From: UBA7359 sp964523895
Lineage (GTDB): Bacteria; Pseudomonadota; Gammaproteobacteria; Eutrophobiales; Eutrophobiaceae
NCBI GenBank assembly: GCA_964523895.1
Contig: CAZGBJ010000020.1
Coordinates: 1-43,870, forward strand
Reading direction: 5' to 3'
Length of the DNA: 43,870 nucleotides
The notes below the pieces were generated by a model. It worked only from the letters and a program-made list of their open reading frames with translations. It was not told where the DNA came from and did no database searches. Numbering within the stretch: the stretch's first letter is position 1; every line of letters starts with the position of its first letter. The position numbers and the translations under genes are program-made. This document shows positions 34,436 through 43,318 of the stretch, one piece after another.

Positions 34436-35495
34436 CACAATTTATTTATCTATTATTATCAGTTTGCTGACAGGCTGCACTTCCCCTGCTACTAATCAGG
34501 AACTTGAACAATTAAACATTACTGACTGGCATGTACACGTTGCTGGATTAGGGCACGGTAATTCCGGTAATTATATTAATGAAGTGATGCACAATAATTA
34601 CCGCTTTAAATTTTTTCTGAGATGGATGAGTGTGACGGAAGAGGAACTGGAAACACACGGCGATCAACTTATTGTGAAACGATTGAATGACAAAATCGAA
34701 CAATCAAAATATATCGATAAGGCGGTTATCCTGGCACTTGATGGTGTTATCGATAAAGAAACCGGGCAATTGGATAAAGCGGAGACGCAGTTTTATGTCG
34801 ATAATGATTTTGTTGCAAACCAGGCCAGTAAATATCCGAAATTATTGTTTGGTGCCAGTATCAACCCTAGTCGAGAAAACAGTATTGAGTTACTGGAAAA
34901 AGTACAACGTCAGGGTGCAGTACTAATAAAATGGATACCGTCGATAATGCATTTTGATCCGGCTAACAAGAAATATGAACCGTTCTATCGCAAGATGGCG
35001 GAGTTGGATATTCCCCTGCTTAGTCATACAGGCATGGAAAAATCTTTTCCCAATACTAATGATGCACTGGCTGATCCAAGACGACTGGAGTTGGCATTAA
35101 GATCGGGTGTTACCGTTATCGCGGCACATATTGCTACTACTGGCGAGTCGGAAGGACAAGATAACTTTGAACGCATAATGCCGATGTTCAAAGAGTTTCC
35201 AAATCTCTATACCGAAATATCCAGCCTGACTCAAATTAATAAACTCGGTTATTTGGCCAAAGCACTGAAACAACCTGGATTAAAAGACAGGATGCTCTAC
35301 GGTACTGACTGGCCATTGCAATATTTCCCCTTAGTCTCGCCCTGGTATCACGTCAGACATATAGGCATAGGCGAAGCATGGCGATTGATAAAAATAAAAA
35401 ATGAATGGGATCGGGATATTGAATTGAAACAAGCCTTTGGTGTTCCCCATACTGTTTTTTCTCGAATGATTGGACGCATAAATGATCTGCAATGA
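34425..35495 (+). CDS. Amidohydrolase-2 family lipoprotein
   Basis: A 356-residue TIM-barrel metal hydrolase of the amidohydrolase_2 type. The ATG at 34425 gives a lipoprotein leader (SIIISLLTGC, lipobox LTGC). The metal motif is DWHVHV; LLSHTGMEKS, VIAAHIATTG and LYGTDWPLQY are the later metal and active-site segments. A purine-rich AGGTGGAG ribosome site supports this start over an ATG at 34341 inside the ABC gene. The 11-bp overlap with the exporter suggests linked functions; substrate is unknown. Confidence 0.85.
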   Translation: MKISTIYLSIIISLLTGCTSPATNQELEQLNITDWHVHVAGLGHGNSGNYINEVMHNNYRFKFFLRWMSVTEEELETHGDQLIVKRLNDKIEQSKYIDKAVILALDGVIDKETGQLDKAETQFYVDNDFVANQASKYPKLLFGASINPSRENSIELLEKVQRQGAVLIKWIPSIMHFDPANKKYEPFYRKMAELDIPLLSHTGMEKSFPNTNDALADPRRLELALRSGVTVIAAHIATTGESEGQDNFERIMPMFKEFPNLYTEISSLTQINKLGYLAKALKQPGLKDRMLYGTDWPLQYFPLVSPWYHVRHIGIGEAWRLIKIKNEWDRDIELKQAFGVPHTVFSRMIGRINDLQ

Positions 35496-35804
35496 TTAAA
35501 TACGCAATTGAATCAGCGAATTTTGATTTGGATCAATAAGAACATGTAGTCGAATTTGAAATTAGCATGTATCACCGCGGCAAAGCTCTAGATATTAGCT
35601 AAGAAACTCCAGCAAGCTAATGAATAATGTCGATTTCCTGACGTTTTTTAAGGAAAAACGGCTCAAACAAGCCGCTAAAAAGTCAGATATCTCACTGAAA
35701 ATAGGCTGTAATCCCTTTGGAAACTCACTCTTAGTGAACTATACTTTTATGGTATAGAGATTGCTTTGTACTTACGTAGGCAAATACACCTGAGGAGGTG
35801 TCCA
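35496..35804. other. Intergenic region with a doubtful 45-codon frame
   Basis: The 309 bp between the amidohydrolase and the zinc-ribbon gene hold one short frame at 35620-35757 (MNNVDFLTFFKEKRLKQAAK, ending NYTFMV), without a ribosome site; I consider it probably noncoding or a remnant. The stem CGGCT/AGCCG lies inside it. No promoter is convincing. Confidence 0.3.
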
Positions 35805-36095
35805 ATGATTCCTACTAATGTTATGCCATTTCCGGAAATCGAATATAGCGTGCGCTGTGGAGTTTGTCCGAAATGTGGAAAAAGTGATGGCTTCGTAAAT
35901 TTAGGCAAAGAGCATTGGTTCATCTGTCGTGTTCATAAATCAAAATGGTTTGCCGGAGTTAATCTATTTGAAGGTTGGCAAAATCAGACGGTGGCACAAG
36001 CAGAAAGTATTGAACTCATGTTGAATGGTTATAAGGACGTTGTTCCTGTAAGAAGCATTGATGAAGAACGCAAATTAGGTGTTAATGCGATATAG
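35805..36095 (+). CDS. Small zinc-ribbon protein
   Basis: A 96-residue protein from the ATG at 35805, which has a near-perfect ribosome site GAGGAGG; an upstream in-frame ATG at 35766 lacks one. Cysteines in SVRCGVCPKCGKSDG and a CxxH in WFICRVHKSKWFAG suggest a zinc ribbon of the CxxC-CxxH type. The rest (FEGWQNQTVAQAESIELM) is helical. I know no named family. It stands alone between the amidohydrolase and a convergent thioredoxin, and is followed by a terminator. Confidence 0.8.
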   Translation: MIPTNVMPFPEIEYSVRCGVCPKCGKSDGFVNLGKEHWFICRVHKSKWFAGVNLFEGWQNQTVAQAESIELMLNGYKDVVPVRSIDEERKLGVNAI

Positions 36096-36142
36096 AAGAA
36101 GTAATAAATAATTTTCCTCCCGCTAGCTGATATGCACTCTTT

Positions 36143-36174
36143 CCTCTGGTTTAAATACCAGAGGAACTACTTTT
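36143..36174 (+). terminator. Terminator after the zinc-ribbon gene
   Basis: A perfect 8-bp stem (CCTCTGGT/ACCAGAGG) with a six-base loop is followed by AACTACTTTTTT. The interruption before the T-run weakens it, but position 48 bp after the stop supports a terminator. Confidence 0.65.
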
Positions 36175-36247
36175 TTAATTTTAATTATGTTTAATATGTG
36201 GTGCTAGAAAAACAACCATTAGAAATATAAATTAAAATGTGAGCTGT

Positions 36248-36742
36248 TTACTTAGCAAGTGCCTGTTTAATATGTAGACGAACATCTTCTTTAACAACAC
36301 TATCTTTAGTGCCACTTTTTCTTTTATAAATAATTTTTTTGTTTTTATCGATGACAAAAAGCCCAGGTGTTCCCTTAACGCCGTATTCATCTGCAACTAA
36401 ATCACCTGATAATAGTAGTGTAAATGTAAAACCTTTCTTCTCAAAATAACGAACAGGATCAATATCGCCGTCTTCAAAGATATCGATTGCGTAAAATCGT
36501 AGGCCGTTTTTCTTGTATTCCTGGTAAACTTTCTGGAGATGCGGCATTAGTCTGGTGCAATACGGACACCAGGTTGCCCAGAATAGAATTACTGATACTT
36601 TATCATCGCTATCCTGATAATAATCGACAGATTCGCCTGCTCCAGTTTGTAATACCCAGTTAGGGGCAGTACCTCCTACGGATAATGACGGTTCAGCATA
36701 GGTTAAAGAAGAACAGAGTAGTAAAATCAGAAGTAGTCTCAT
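36248..36742 (-). CDS. Periplasmic TlpA-like thioredoxin
   Basis: A 164-residue exported thioredoxin-fold protein. Residues 1-16 are a signal peptide (LLLILLLCSSLTYA-E). The active site is WATWCPYC (C59, C62), and KGTPGLFVIDKNKKI supplies the cis-proline. It belongs to the TlpA/ResA group that reduces disulfides in periplasmic proteins or cytochrome c apoproteins. It is divergent from the SH3-domain gene (143 bp between). No maturation partner gene is adjacent, so its client is unknown. Confidence 0.9.
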   Translation of the reverse strand: MRLLLILLLCSSLTYAEPSLSVGGTAPNWVLQTGAGESVDYYQDSDDKVSVILFWATWCPYCTRLMPHLQKVYQEYKKNGLRFYAIDIFEDGDIDPVRYFEKKGFTFTLLLSGDLVADEYGVKGTPGLFVIDKNKKIIYKRKSGTKDSVVKEDVRLHIKQALAK

Positions 36743-36885
36743 AGTGATAGCCTTAAGAGTTATTTACCTGGTCGTGATCTTGATGAATGACACATAAACT
36801 AGATAAGTATCGATAATAAAAGTTCATACTATCGAGTGCATTCGTTAAAATTAGAGATTAACCGATCCTGAGATAATAAGCAGAA

Positions 36886-37515
36886 ATGGAAACTCCCGTT
36901 CAATGCTCGCAAACTGATAACCGAGTGACAAGTGATATCCCGTCATTAGCTGTTTGTCTGAGTATATTGATACATTTATTATGCCTACTTTATACAAGTA
37001 ATAGTGTTGCTGTAGCAGGAGATGAATTAATCGTGACTGGCAGTGTTGTAAATTTAAGAGCAGCACCTACGACCAGCGCCGATACGCGAATAAAGTTGTT
37101 GAAAGACCGTAAAGTCACCGAAATACAGCGTCAGGACAATTGGATAGAAGTTGAAACACATCGACAAGACATAAAAACAGGTTGGATACATGAGTCTTTA
37201 CTTGGTAAAGCAGCGTTAAAACAAAATACTACTTCGCCGACGCGCTTTGATCGATTTAAACAACGCTTTAATAATCACAACGAGCTTATAAAAAAGCAAA
37301 ACGGTGTAATTTATTTCTCAGAAGTACAAGATAAAGGACAAGGGCAAATCGAAGTCATTGCAACTGAAGCATGGTTAAAATCGCAGCAAGATAAGCGCGG
37401 AACGACTATGAATAGCGTATTTAAATTATGGGGTAAATTTGTTCCTGTGGGCAGTTCAATGTCGGTACGTGTTTTTGATAAACAAGGCGAGCAACATATG
37501 CTGATGGTACGTTAG
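36886..37515 (+). CDS. Membrane-anchored bacterial SH3 protein
   Basis: A 209-residue protein with a membrane anchor or uncleaved signal near residues 21-45 (LAVCLSILIHLLCLLYTS). An SH3b domain follows at about 48-107 (VTGSVVNLRAAPTTSADTRI, then GWIHESLLG). The C-terminal part (about 120-209) is unassigned and ends in a beta-rich MSVRVFDKQGEQHMLMV. SH3b domains bind peptidoglycan or proteins. It is the first gene of a tight plus-strand trio with hemerythrin-like and Vps62 proteins (gaps 13 and 19 bp). Confidence 0.85.
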   Translation: METPVQCSQTDNRVTSDIPSLAVCLSILIHLLCLLYTSNSVAVAGDELIVTGSVVNLRAAPTTSADTRIKLLKDRKVTEIQRQDNWIEVETHRQDIKTGWIHESLLGKAALKQNTTSPTRFDRFKQRFNNHNELIKKQNGVIYFSEVQDKGQGQIEVIATEAWLKSQQDKRGTTMNSVFKLWGKFVPVGSSMSVRVFDKQGEQHMLMVR

Positions 37516-37528
37516 GAAAATAAAATCT

Positions 37529-38035
37529 ATGTTAGTCGAAGTTATACATCAGCAACATCTTGAGCTACGCGAGCTCTTTGCGCGTCATCAAGAGGCGTTA
37601 TTACAGGGGAAATTTGAAGAAGCAAAAAGCTGTCTGGATAATTTTAATATATTTCAAAAAGCGCATATGCAAATTGAAGATAGATATCTGCTTCCGAAAT
37701 TTGCCAAAATAAAAAGAAACTCGAGATGGGATGTATCGGTCTATGAAAAAGAGCACGATAAGATAAGCAAGCTCTGTAATAATGTCACAAATGACCTTGA
37801 CTGGTTAAGTGAACAGGAACTCAGTGAATCAGAGAAATACCGAAATATCATTGCTCTATTGGATAAGGAAAAAACCTTAAAAGGGCTAAATGAACACCAT
37901 GAAGAGCGCGAAGAAGAGGCTCTGTTGAAAGAACTGGATGAACAATTGGAACAACGACAGCTCAAAGAATTAAAACTGGATATAAAATTAACCTGGGCAG
38001 AAGTAATTGCTTCTGTGAGAGAAACAACGTTTTAA
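37529..38035 (+). CDS. Hemerythrin-like (HHE) protein
   Basis: A 168-residue helical protein with the spaced iron ligands of a hemerythrin HHE domain: IHQQHLELRELFARH, FQKAHMQIEDRYLLPKF, VYEKEHDKISKL and LNEHHEEREEEALL. Such domains bind a di-iron site and can sense O2 or NO, or act in iron repair. No signal peptide is seen, so it is cytoplasmic. It starts 13 bp after the SH3 gene and has a GGAAA ribosome site. Its place between two membrane-anchored proteins suggests a shared function that is not understood. Confidence 0.83.
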   Translation: MLVEVIHQQHLELRELFARHQEALLQGKFEEAKSCLDNFNIFQKAHMQIEDRYLLPKFAKIKRNSRWDVSVYEKEHDKISKLCNNVTNDLDWLSEQELSESEKYRNIIALLDKEKTLKGLNEHHEEREEEALLKELDEQLEQRQLKELKLDIKLTWAEVIASVRETTF

Positions 38036-38054
38036 AAATTAAGGCACATATAAA

Positions 38055-39359
38055 ATGCAAAACTTACTTACACTATTCTTACTTTGTTTAATGTCAGTTA
38101 GCGTTATGGCTGAAACTGATTTTTCTGCCATCGAATCACAAGAGCGCGCACAAATTATTTCGGAGCTAACATTTCATCTGGACACTAAACAGGTTTGCAC
38201 ACAGAAATTAATATGGGATGACAGCGGATCAGGTGCAGATCTGGATGGTTATTTTTTCAATCCTGTGGTTGCTAACAATGAATATATGATTGGCGGTCAT
38301 GCTTCACAAAAGCAGCGCTCAAAATATCATTGTGTGACAGTGGTCAGTTTACCTGCGAACGAACAGAAAGGTGCTCCACCATTATTAGTTAGCCCGGTTG
38401 AATGGAAACAAATATGGAAAGATTCAGGTAGCGGTGCATCAAAAGATGGGTCATTTTGGCAAGCGATACCTCCTGACAGTAATTACAAATGCATTGGAAG
38501 TATTTCTCAACTGGGACACAGTCAAAAACCGGCTTTGTCCAACTATCGTTGTGTACACAGGAGTCTTACAGACAAGATCGTGACAAGTGCTATCGTCTGG
38601 TCAGACAAAGGTACCGGCGCTGATCAACAGGTCACTATATTGGGTCTTCCCGCAACAGGTACATTCATCGCTGTGGGATCAAGAGTTAACAAAATAGAAA
38701 CCTATGATCTAAAGAAAAATGCAGTCAATGTGCCGGATGCAAAAATGGTGGAAGCTATACTTGCTAAAAGAATGGCGCCTCTAAAAGCAGATATTGAAGC
38801 AAAGGCGAAGGCAGTACAGGAGCAAAAAGAAATTGCCAAAAAAGAAGAAGCCAGTAAAGCCGCAGCTAAAAAAGCAGAGCAGGAAAAAATCGCCGCAGCA
38901 GAAGAAAAGAAAAAACAAGCAAAAATAGCGGAGCAAAAAGCTTTAGCTGCACAGCAAGAGAAAGAAGATAGTGCTGAAGAAGCACAAAGCTTAAAAGAAG
39001 CAGAACGCTTGAAAGAAGAACAGCAAGCACGCATAGCAAAAGCAATGGAAGAAAAATCGGTCACTGAAATAGAAAAACAGAAAATTGTCAGACAAGAAGA
39101 AGCTGTTTCAGAACAAGTTCAGCCCGAGAAAGCAGAAGCCGAAACCATGAAGGAAGAATTTGCGCAAATCGAACCGGAACCAATAAAACCGGTAGAGTCT
39201 GACAGTGATAAATTTAGCACAAGCGAAGCTGGAGAAGAGTCAAAAGGTCTGAGCGATATACTGATGTTTTTTGTAAAGGTATTTGCAATGATGGTGGGTG
39301 GCGTAATTGTGTTTATCGTTGCTTTTAAAGTTCTATTTGGCAAGAAGAAGCCTGCCTAG
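38055..39359 (+). CDS. Vps62-repeat protein with coiled coil and C-terminal TM
   Basis: A 434-residue protein. Residues 1-19 are a signal peptide (ending SVMA-E). Three Vps62-like repeats follow: LIWDDSGSGADLDGYFFNPV (from about 52), IWKDSGSGASKDGSFWQAIP (about 120) and VWSDKGTGADQQVTILGLPA (about 181). Vps62/DUF946 domains are best known from plants and fungi, and their role is unclear. Residues about 230-350 are a long Ala/Glu/Lys/Gln coiled coil with TolA-like composition. A single membrane helix lies at about 404-427, followed by a short basic tail GKKKPA. Topology therefore places the repeats in the periplasm. It ends the SH3-hemerythrin cluster. Confidence 0.85.
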   Translation: MQNLLTLFLLCLMSVSVMAETDFSAIESQERAQIISELTFHLDTKQVCTQKLIWDDSGSGADLDGYFFNPVVANNEYMIGGHASQKQRSKYHCVTVVSLPANEQKGAPPLLVSPVEWKQIWKDSGSGASKDGSFWQAIPPDSNYKCIGSISQLGHSQKPALSNYRCVHRSLTDKIVTSAIVWSDKGTGADQQVTILGLPATGTFIAVGSRVNKIETYDLKKNAVNVPDAKMVEAILAKRMAPLKADIEAKAKAVQEQKEIAKKEEASKAAAKKAEQEKIAAAEEKKKQAKIAEQKALAAQQEKEDSAEEAQSLKEAERLKEEQQARIAKAMEEKSVTEIEKQKIVRQEEAVSEQVQPEKAEAETMKEEFAQIEPEPIKPVESDSDKFSTSEAGEESKGLSDILMFFVKVFAMMVGGVIVFIVAFKVLFGKKKPA

Positions 39360-39369
39360 AGGAGCACTA

Positions 39370-39412
39370 ACAGTAGGCACTTTAAGCGATACTGTCATTA
39401 TCACGGGTATAA
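39370..39412. repeat. Dispersed repeat fragments between Vps62 and serC genes
   Basis: Two fragments adjoin. ACAGTAGGCACTTTAAGCGAT at 39370-39390 matches 41901-41921 at all but two positions. TATCACGGGTATAA at 39399-39412 exactly matches the right end of the MITE at 22315-22475. Neither codes for protein. They look like remnants of moved or dispersed elements. Confidence 0.65.
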
Positions 39413-39474
39413 TAAGGTACTGAAGTTGCGGAATACTTCGGGATAATTTTAATTTGCTTAATGAGGAGGGAATC

Positions 39475-40548
39475 ATGACGCGTGCCTATAATTTCTGCGC
39501 TGGCCCGGCTGCTCTACCAGAGTCGGTATTACAAAAAGCGAAAGAGGAATTACTTAACTGGGGTGAGGTCGGTGCCTCGATTATGGAAATGAGCCATCGC
39601 AGTGAGGCCTTTCTTCAGATCGCTGCAGATGCCGAGCAGGATCTACGTGATCTGATGCACGTTCCAGATAACTATCATGTACTATTTCTTCAAGGTGGAG
39701 CCAGCACCCAGTTCGCTGTTATTCCCATGAATCTGTTACGGGGTAATAACAAGGCCGATTATGTTCGTACCGGGGTCTGGTCACATAAGGCAGTGGATCA
39801 GGCAAAATCGTTTTGCGACGTTAATCTTGTCGCAGATACCATGGACAAGGGTTATCACTATATTCCTGATATAGATTCCTGGAACCTCGATTCGGACGCA
39901 GCTTATTTTCATTACACACCGAATGAAACTATCGGCGGAGTGGAATTCAACTTCATCCCCGATACAGGAGACGTCCCTATCGTGGCTGATATGTCTTCCA
40001 ATATTTTGTCACGACCGATTGATGTTTCAAAATTCGGATTGATCTATGCTGGTGCCCAGAAAAACATCGGACCTTCCGGTATCACCGTTGTCATCGTACG
40101 TGATGATTTGCTCGGCAATGCACTACCGATCACACCAGAACCCTTTAACTATGATGTTCAGGCAGAAGATGCCTCACTCTATAACACACCACCTACCTTT
40201 GCCTGGTATTTAACCGGGCTGGCATTCAAATGGTTAAAAGAGCAGGGTGGCCCGGAAGCCATGGCCGTAGTCAATGAACGTAAAGCGAAGAAACTTTATG
40301 CTGCCATCGATGCTACTGATTTCTACAGCAATGATGTTGCCGCTGATTGTCGTTCATGGATGAATGTACCATTTCAATTACAAAATAAAAGCATGGACGT
40401 AAAATTTGTTACAGAAGCAGCAGAAAATGGGATGTTGAACCTGAACGGTTGGCGTACTGTTGGCGGCATGCGTGCCAGTCTCTATAATGCCGTCCCGGAA
40501 GAAGCTGTGGATGCATTAGTTTCCTTTATGAAAGACTTTGAATTATAA
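39475..40548 (+). CDS. serC: Phosphoserine aminotransferase
   Basis: A 357-residue PLP enzyme of serine (and pyridoxine) biosynthesis. The start MTRAYNFCAGPAALPES and the PLP-lysine region LIYAGAQKNIGPSGITVVIV are family hallmarks; GASIMEMSHRS and LFLQGGASTQFAVIPMN bind cofactor and substrate. I chose the ATG at 39475 with a strong GAGGAGG ribosome site; an ATG at 39454 adds seven residues. Its base composition is more GC-rich than the neighbours, and it stands alone. Confidence 0.96.
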   Translation: MTRAYNFCAGPAALPESVLQKAKEELLNWGEVGASIMEMSHRSEAFLQIAADAEQDLRDLMHVPDNYHVLFLQGGASTQFAVIPMNLLRGNNKADYVRTGVWSHKAVDQAKSFCDVNLVADTMDKGYHYIPDIDSWNLDSDAAYFHYTPNETIGGVEFNFIPDTGDVPIVADMSSNILSRPIDVSKFGLIYAGAQKNIGPSGITVVIVRDDLLGNALPITPEPFNYDVQAEDASLYNTPPTFAWYLTGLAFKWLKEQGGPEAMAVVNERKAKKLYAAIDATDFYSNDVAADCRSWMNVPFQLQNKSMDVKFVTEAAENGMLNLNGWRTVGGMRASLYNAVPEEAVDALVSFMKDFEL

Positions 40549-40616
40549 CATGGCTGACACCTACATGGTTAATGGAGAAAGTAGAGTTGTGCCGGGAAAA
40601 AACGTCACAATTAAAA

Positions 40617-41801
40617 ATGCAATTTCCTGTTAGTTCTACACAATTGAATAAAGGCTTGTCATGCGTATTACTCATACTGTTGGCAGGTTGTAACATTGCA
40701 GATATCCGTAATTTAGGTGTCATAGCTGATGATCCTGAAAAAGCCGCACAAGTTCTGGAAAGCAAAGGTCGATACTATGCAACGAATCCAGAACAACTAC
40801 CCGCTGATCTGAAAGCCTTTAAAGCCAGAATAAAAGAATTTGTAAACGATATTACTAATATATGGGGTGAGGACGATGCCAGGCAAGCTGGTCCAAAAGA
40901 CTATGTAAAATATACCGACAAATATTACAACCGTGCTCATGTTGATTTTGAGAGCGGCACCGTCACTATCGAAACCCTGGCACCGGACTCACAAAAAAAG
41001 TATTTAAAGAAAGCCATCATTACAACCTTACTAACGCCAGATGACCCCAGACAAGTCGATCTCTATTCTGATGCCATTCCCGAAAGCGACGGCCATCCGT
41101 TTCTCTACGAACAGGTATTAGATCACGAAGGTATTGCCATTCAATGGCAATGGCGCGCCAATCGTTATGCCGACTATCTAATCAAAAACAAAATAAGCAA
41201 AGTTAAAATAGGCAATAAAAACGGACTAAGAGTCGTTTTTCCATTAGTTAAAACCCATCAGAAAATTCGTGCCTATAAATACGCATCACTAGTGCGGAAA
41301 TACAGTAAAAAATATAATGTCACTGAAAGTCTGATCTATGGGATTATTAAAACAGAAAGCAGTTTTAATCCCTTTGCAGTAAGTCATGCCCCGGCTTATG
41401 GTTTGATGCAGGTCGTACCCAGTACCGCCGGAAGGGATGTATTTGAAAAAATTAAACAACGTTCGGGACAACCCACGCCACAAAATCTGTACAACCCGGA
41501 ATACAATATCGATATAGGCACGGCCTATGTGAAAATATTACAAGAGCAATACCTAGTAAAAGTTAAAGATCAAAATGCCCGACGCTACACAGTTATCTCC
41601 GCCTACAACGGTGGCGCCGGTAATGTGTTAAAAACCTTTTCATCTAATCGAGATCAGGCAGTGGTAAAGATAAACCAGCTATCCCCCAGCCAGGTATATC
41701 AACAACTCACCAACAAACATCCCAAACAAGAATCACGACGATATCTTTATAAAGTAAACGAAGCGCAAAAAGAGTTTTGGAAAACGCCTGCATGGAAGTA
41801 G
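40617..41801 (+). CDS. mltC: Membrane-bound lytic murein transglycosylase, MltC-like
   Basis: A 394-residue lipoprotein. The ATG at 40617 gives a leader ending in lipobox LLAGC (C25); an ATG at 40572 adds 15 residues and makes the leader too long. A DUF3393-type N-terminal domain (about 50-190) precedes the SLT domain (about 215-340), with catalytic Glu in IIKTESSFNPFAVSHAPAYG then LMQVVPSTAGRDV and NGGAGNVL. It cleaves peptidoglycan glycan strands with anhydro-muropeptide release. MltC and EmtA share the SLT fold; the N-terminal domain favours MltC. Confidence 0.9.
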   Translation: MQFPVSSTQLNKGLSCVLLILLAGCNIADIRNLGVIADDPEKAAQVLESKGRYYATNPEQLPADLKAFKARIKEFVNDITNIWGEDDARQAGPKDYVKYTDKYYNRAHVDFESGTVTIETLAPDSQKKYLKKAIITTLLTPDDPRQVDLYSDAIPESDGHPFLYEQVLDHEGIAIQWQWRANRYADYLIKNKISKVKIGNKNGLRVVFPLVKTHQKIRAYKYASLVRKYSKKYNVTESLIYGIIKTESSFNPFAVSHAPAYGLMQVVPSTAGRDVFEKIKQRSGQPTPQNLYNPEYNIDIGTAYVKILQEQYLVKVKDQNARRYTVISAYNGGAGNVLKTFSSNRDQAVVKINQLSPSQVYQQLTNKHPKQESRRYLYKVNEAQKEFWKTPAWK

Positions 41802-42028
41802 GTCGACTCCAAGGACGGAGGAGGTAGAGTAACGTCTGGAACAGTTACCGAGGTAGAGTCGAGCCGGGATGCCTACACGGATATAGGTAGTAGAGTACCA
41901 ACAGTAGGCGCTTTAGGCGATGCAGGAGCAATTACCGAGCAGAGACCGAGGGAAGAATTTTGAATTCCGCTTTATTTTTAGCGGCATGTGTATTCCTGTT
42001 AACACGTTAACCGGACAGCAATAAAACA
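41802..42028. repeat. Repeat-rich intergenic region before hipA
   Basis: Between the convergent mltC and hipA genes lie several repeats: GAGGTAGAGT at 41821-41830 and 41850-41859; GTCGACTC (41802-41809) with the inverse-like GAGTCGAG (41856-41863); and the 21-bp match to 39370. A stem CCGCT/AGCGG lies at 41967-41984, and GTTAACACGTTAAC at 41998-42011. No coding frame is convincing. It resembles a decayed dispersed repeat and may also end transcription of both genes. Confidence 0.5.
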
Positions 42029-43318
42029 TCATCTAAATTTTTTGCTAGCTTTTTTCATCCCCTCAAATACGGGTTGAGCAATATCTTCAGGAAAGCCAGG
42101 CGGTAGCTTTGAAGTGACCTTATTAATAACGCCATCAAGTTCAGTTATTGATTGATCAATAATTTCTTGCATGTCTGTTTCCGGGAAATCGTTTTTCTTA
42201 CTTTCAGCTAACCAATGTCGTGGTAACATATTGTGCCAATGATAATGTGTGTTTTTACTATGTAAGGCCATTGCCATCTTCATATCCTGATATTCAAGTT
42301 GTCGTTTTTCTGCAAGTGGATAAGCAGAGATAATGTCATAGAGTGGCGTTAACTGAAATCGACCACCTTGTTTTAAAAAAATACTGAAATTCTTTGCATG
42401 TCCATCAATAGCGCCAAGCAACCAGAACAGGAAAACCGATCGAATAAATTGCTTTCGGTCATCTTCAGGTTGAAGCGAAGATTTGAGTAGTTCCATTATT
42501 GTAGAAATTCCCGGACCACCATCGCTTTCATATTTTAGTCCTGGAGAAATGGAGCTCGCTTGACACATATCTTCTTGAGGGTGTCGAATAATCCAGCTTT
42601 TATCTTGAGAGAGCTCGCGGTCAAAACGTTCAATAATAAGTACTTTTACATCCTTAAATTTTTTTATACGGGCATTTGCAACAGGTAAACCAAATTCCCG
42701 CATTACTTCCATACAAAGCCATTCGTTTTCAACGCTATCAGATAGATCAATAGCACTATGTTCTATCTTGCCGATAGGTAATTTAAAAATATGCGTTGTT
42801 GGAGTGGCGCCTGTGGGTCGTTGCCATTTTTCATCATGCCAAAGTAAAGCCGTTTTTTCCTGTGCACCGGCAAGTGATATTCTAAACTCATTATCTTTCG
42901 ACATTCCAAGAGGTAATGTCTCGTAGTTTTTCAGTTCTTTAGCGATTTCATTTTCATTAAGTGGCGTGCCAGAAATATTTTTCACATCAACATCTGCCTG
43001 TTCAGATATAAGTTGAATTGCGCCTACACAATCTTTCCCAATTAAAGAGAGCAAGTCGAAAGGCTTGTCAGTTTTTGCACCAAATCTCGCCTGGATACGT
43101 TTTCTTATATCTTTACTGTCTGGTAACAGATTCTCGAAATAATTATATACGCTATCTCCTTTATGCTTTTTGTCAGTCAGAGGCAGTGATAGAGATAAAG
43201 GAATTGCACTCTTTAGTTCTTGCCATGAATCACTGTAAACGAATTCCTGCATACCACCTTTGCGTTGAATATATTCGCCAACTTCATAACCATTCATGTA
43301 AACAAACAAGGATGCCAT
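42029..43318 (-). CDS. hipA: HipA toxin (Ser/Thr kinase)
   Basis: A 429-residue HipA-fold kinase, full length compared with E. coli HipA (440). The N-terminal subdomain starts ASLFVYMNGYEVGEY. SLAGAQEKTALLWHDEKW holds the ATP Lys region and the Ser that is autophosphorylated in HipA. VLIIERFDRE and RHPQEDMCQA follow. LGAIDGHAKNFSIFL is the catalytic Asp loop, and LYDIISAYPL contains the metal Asp. In E. coli HipA inactivates glutamyl-tRNA synthetase. I chose the ATG at 43318, which overlaps the hipB stop by one base (TGATG); TTG at 43324 is less likely. The operon is complete. Confidence 0.93.
   Translation of the reverse strand: MASLFVYMNGYEVGEYIQRKGGMQEFVYSDSWQELKSAIPLSLSLPLTDKKHKGDSVYNYFENLLPDSKDIRKRIQARFGAKTDKPFDLLSLIGKDCVGAIQLISEQADVDVKNISGTPLNENEIAKELKNYETLPLGMSKDNEFRISLAGAQEKTALLWHDEKWQRPTGATPTTHIFKLPIGKIEHSAIDLSDSVENEWLCMEVMREFGLPVANARIKKFKDVKVLIIERFDRELSQDKSWIIRHPQEDMCQASSISPGLKYESDGGPGISTIMELLKSSLQPEDDRKQFIRSVFLFWLLGAIDGHAKNFSIFLKQGGRFQLTPLYDIISAYPLAEKRQLEYQDMKMAMALHSKNTHYHWHNMLPRHWLAESKKNDFPETDMQEIIDQSITELDGVINKVTSKLPPGFPEDIAQPVFEGMKKASKKFR

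Noticed and set aside
35620..35757. 45-codon frame after the amidohydrolase gene
   Set aside because: It lacks a ribosome site and a recognisable domain; kept only as a note in the intergenic entry.
38702..39064. 120-codon minus-strand frame rich in Ser, Ala and Phe
   Set aside because: It is the antisense shadow of the coiled-coil region of the Vps62 protein.
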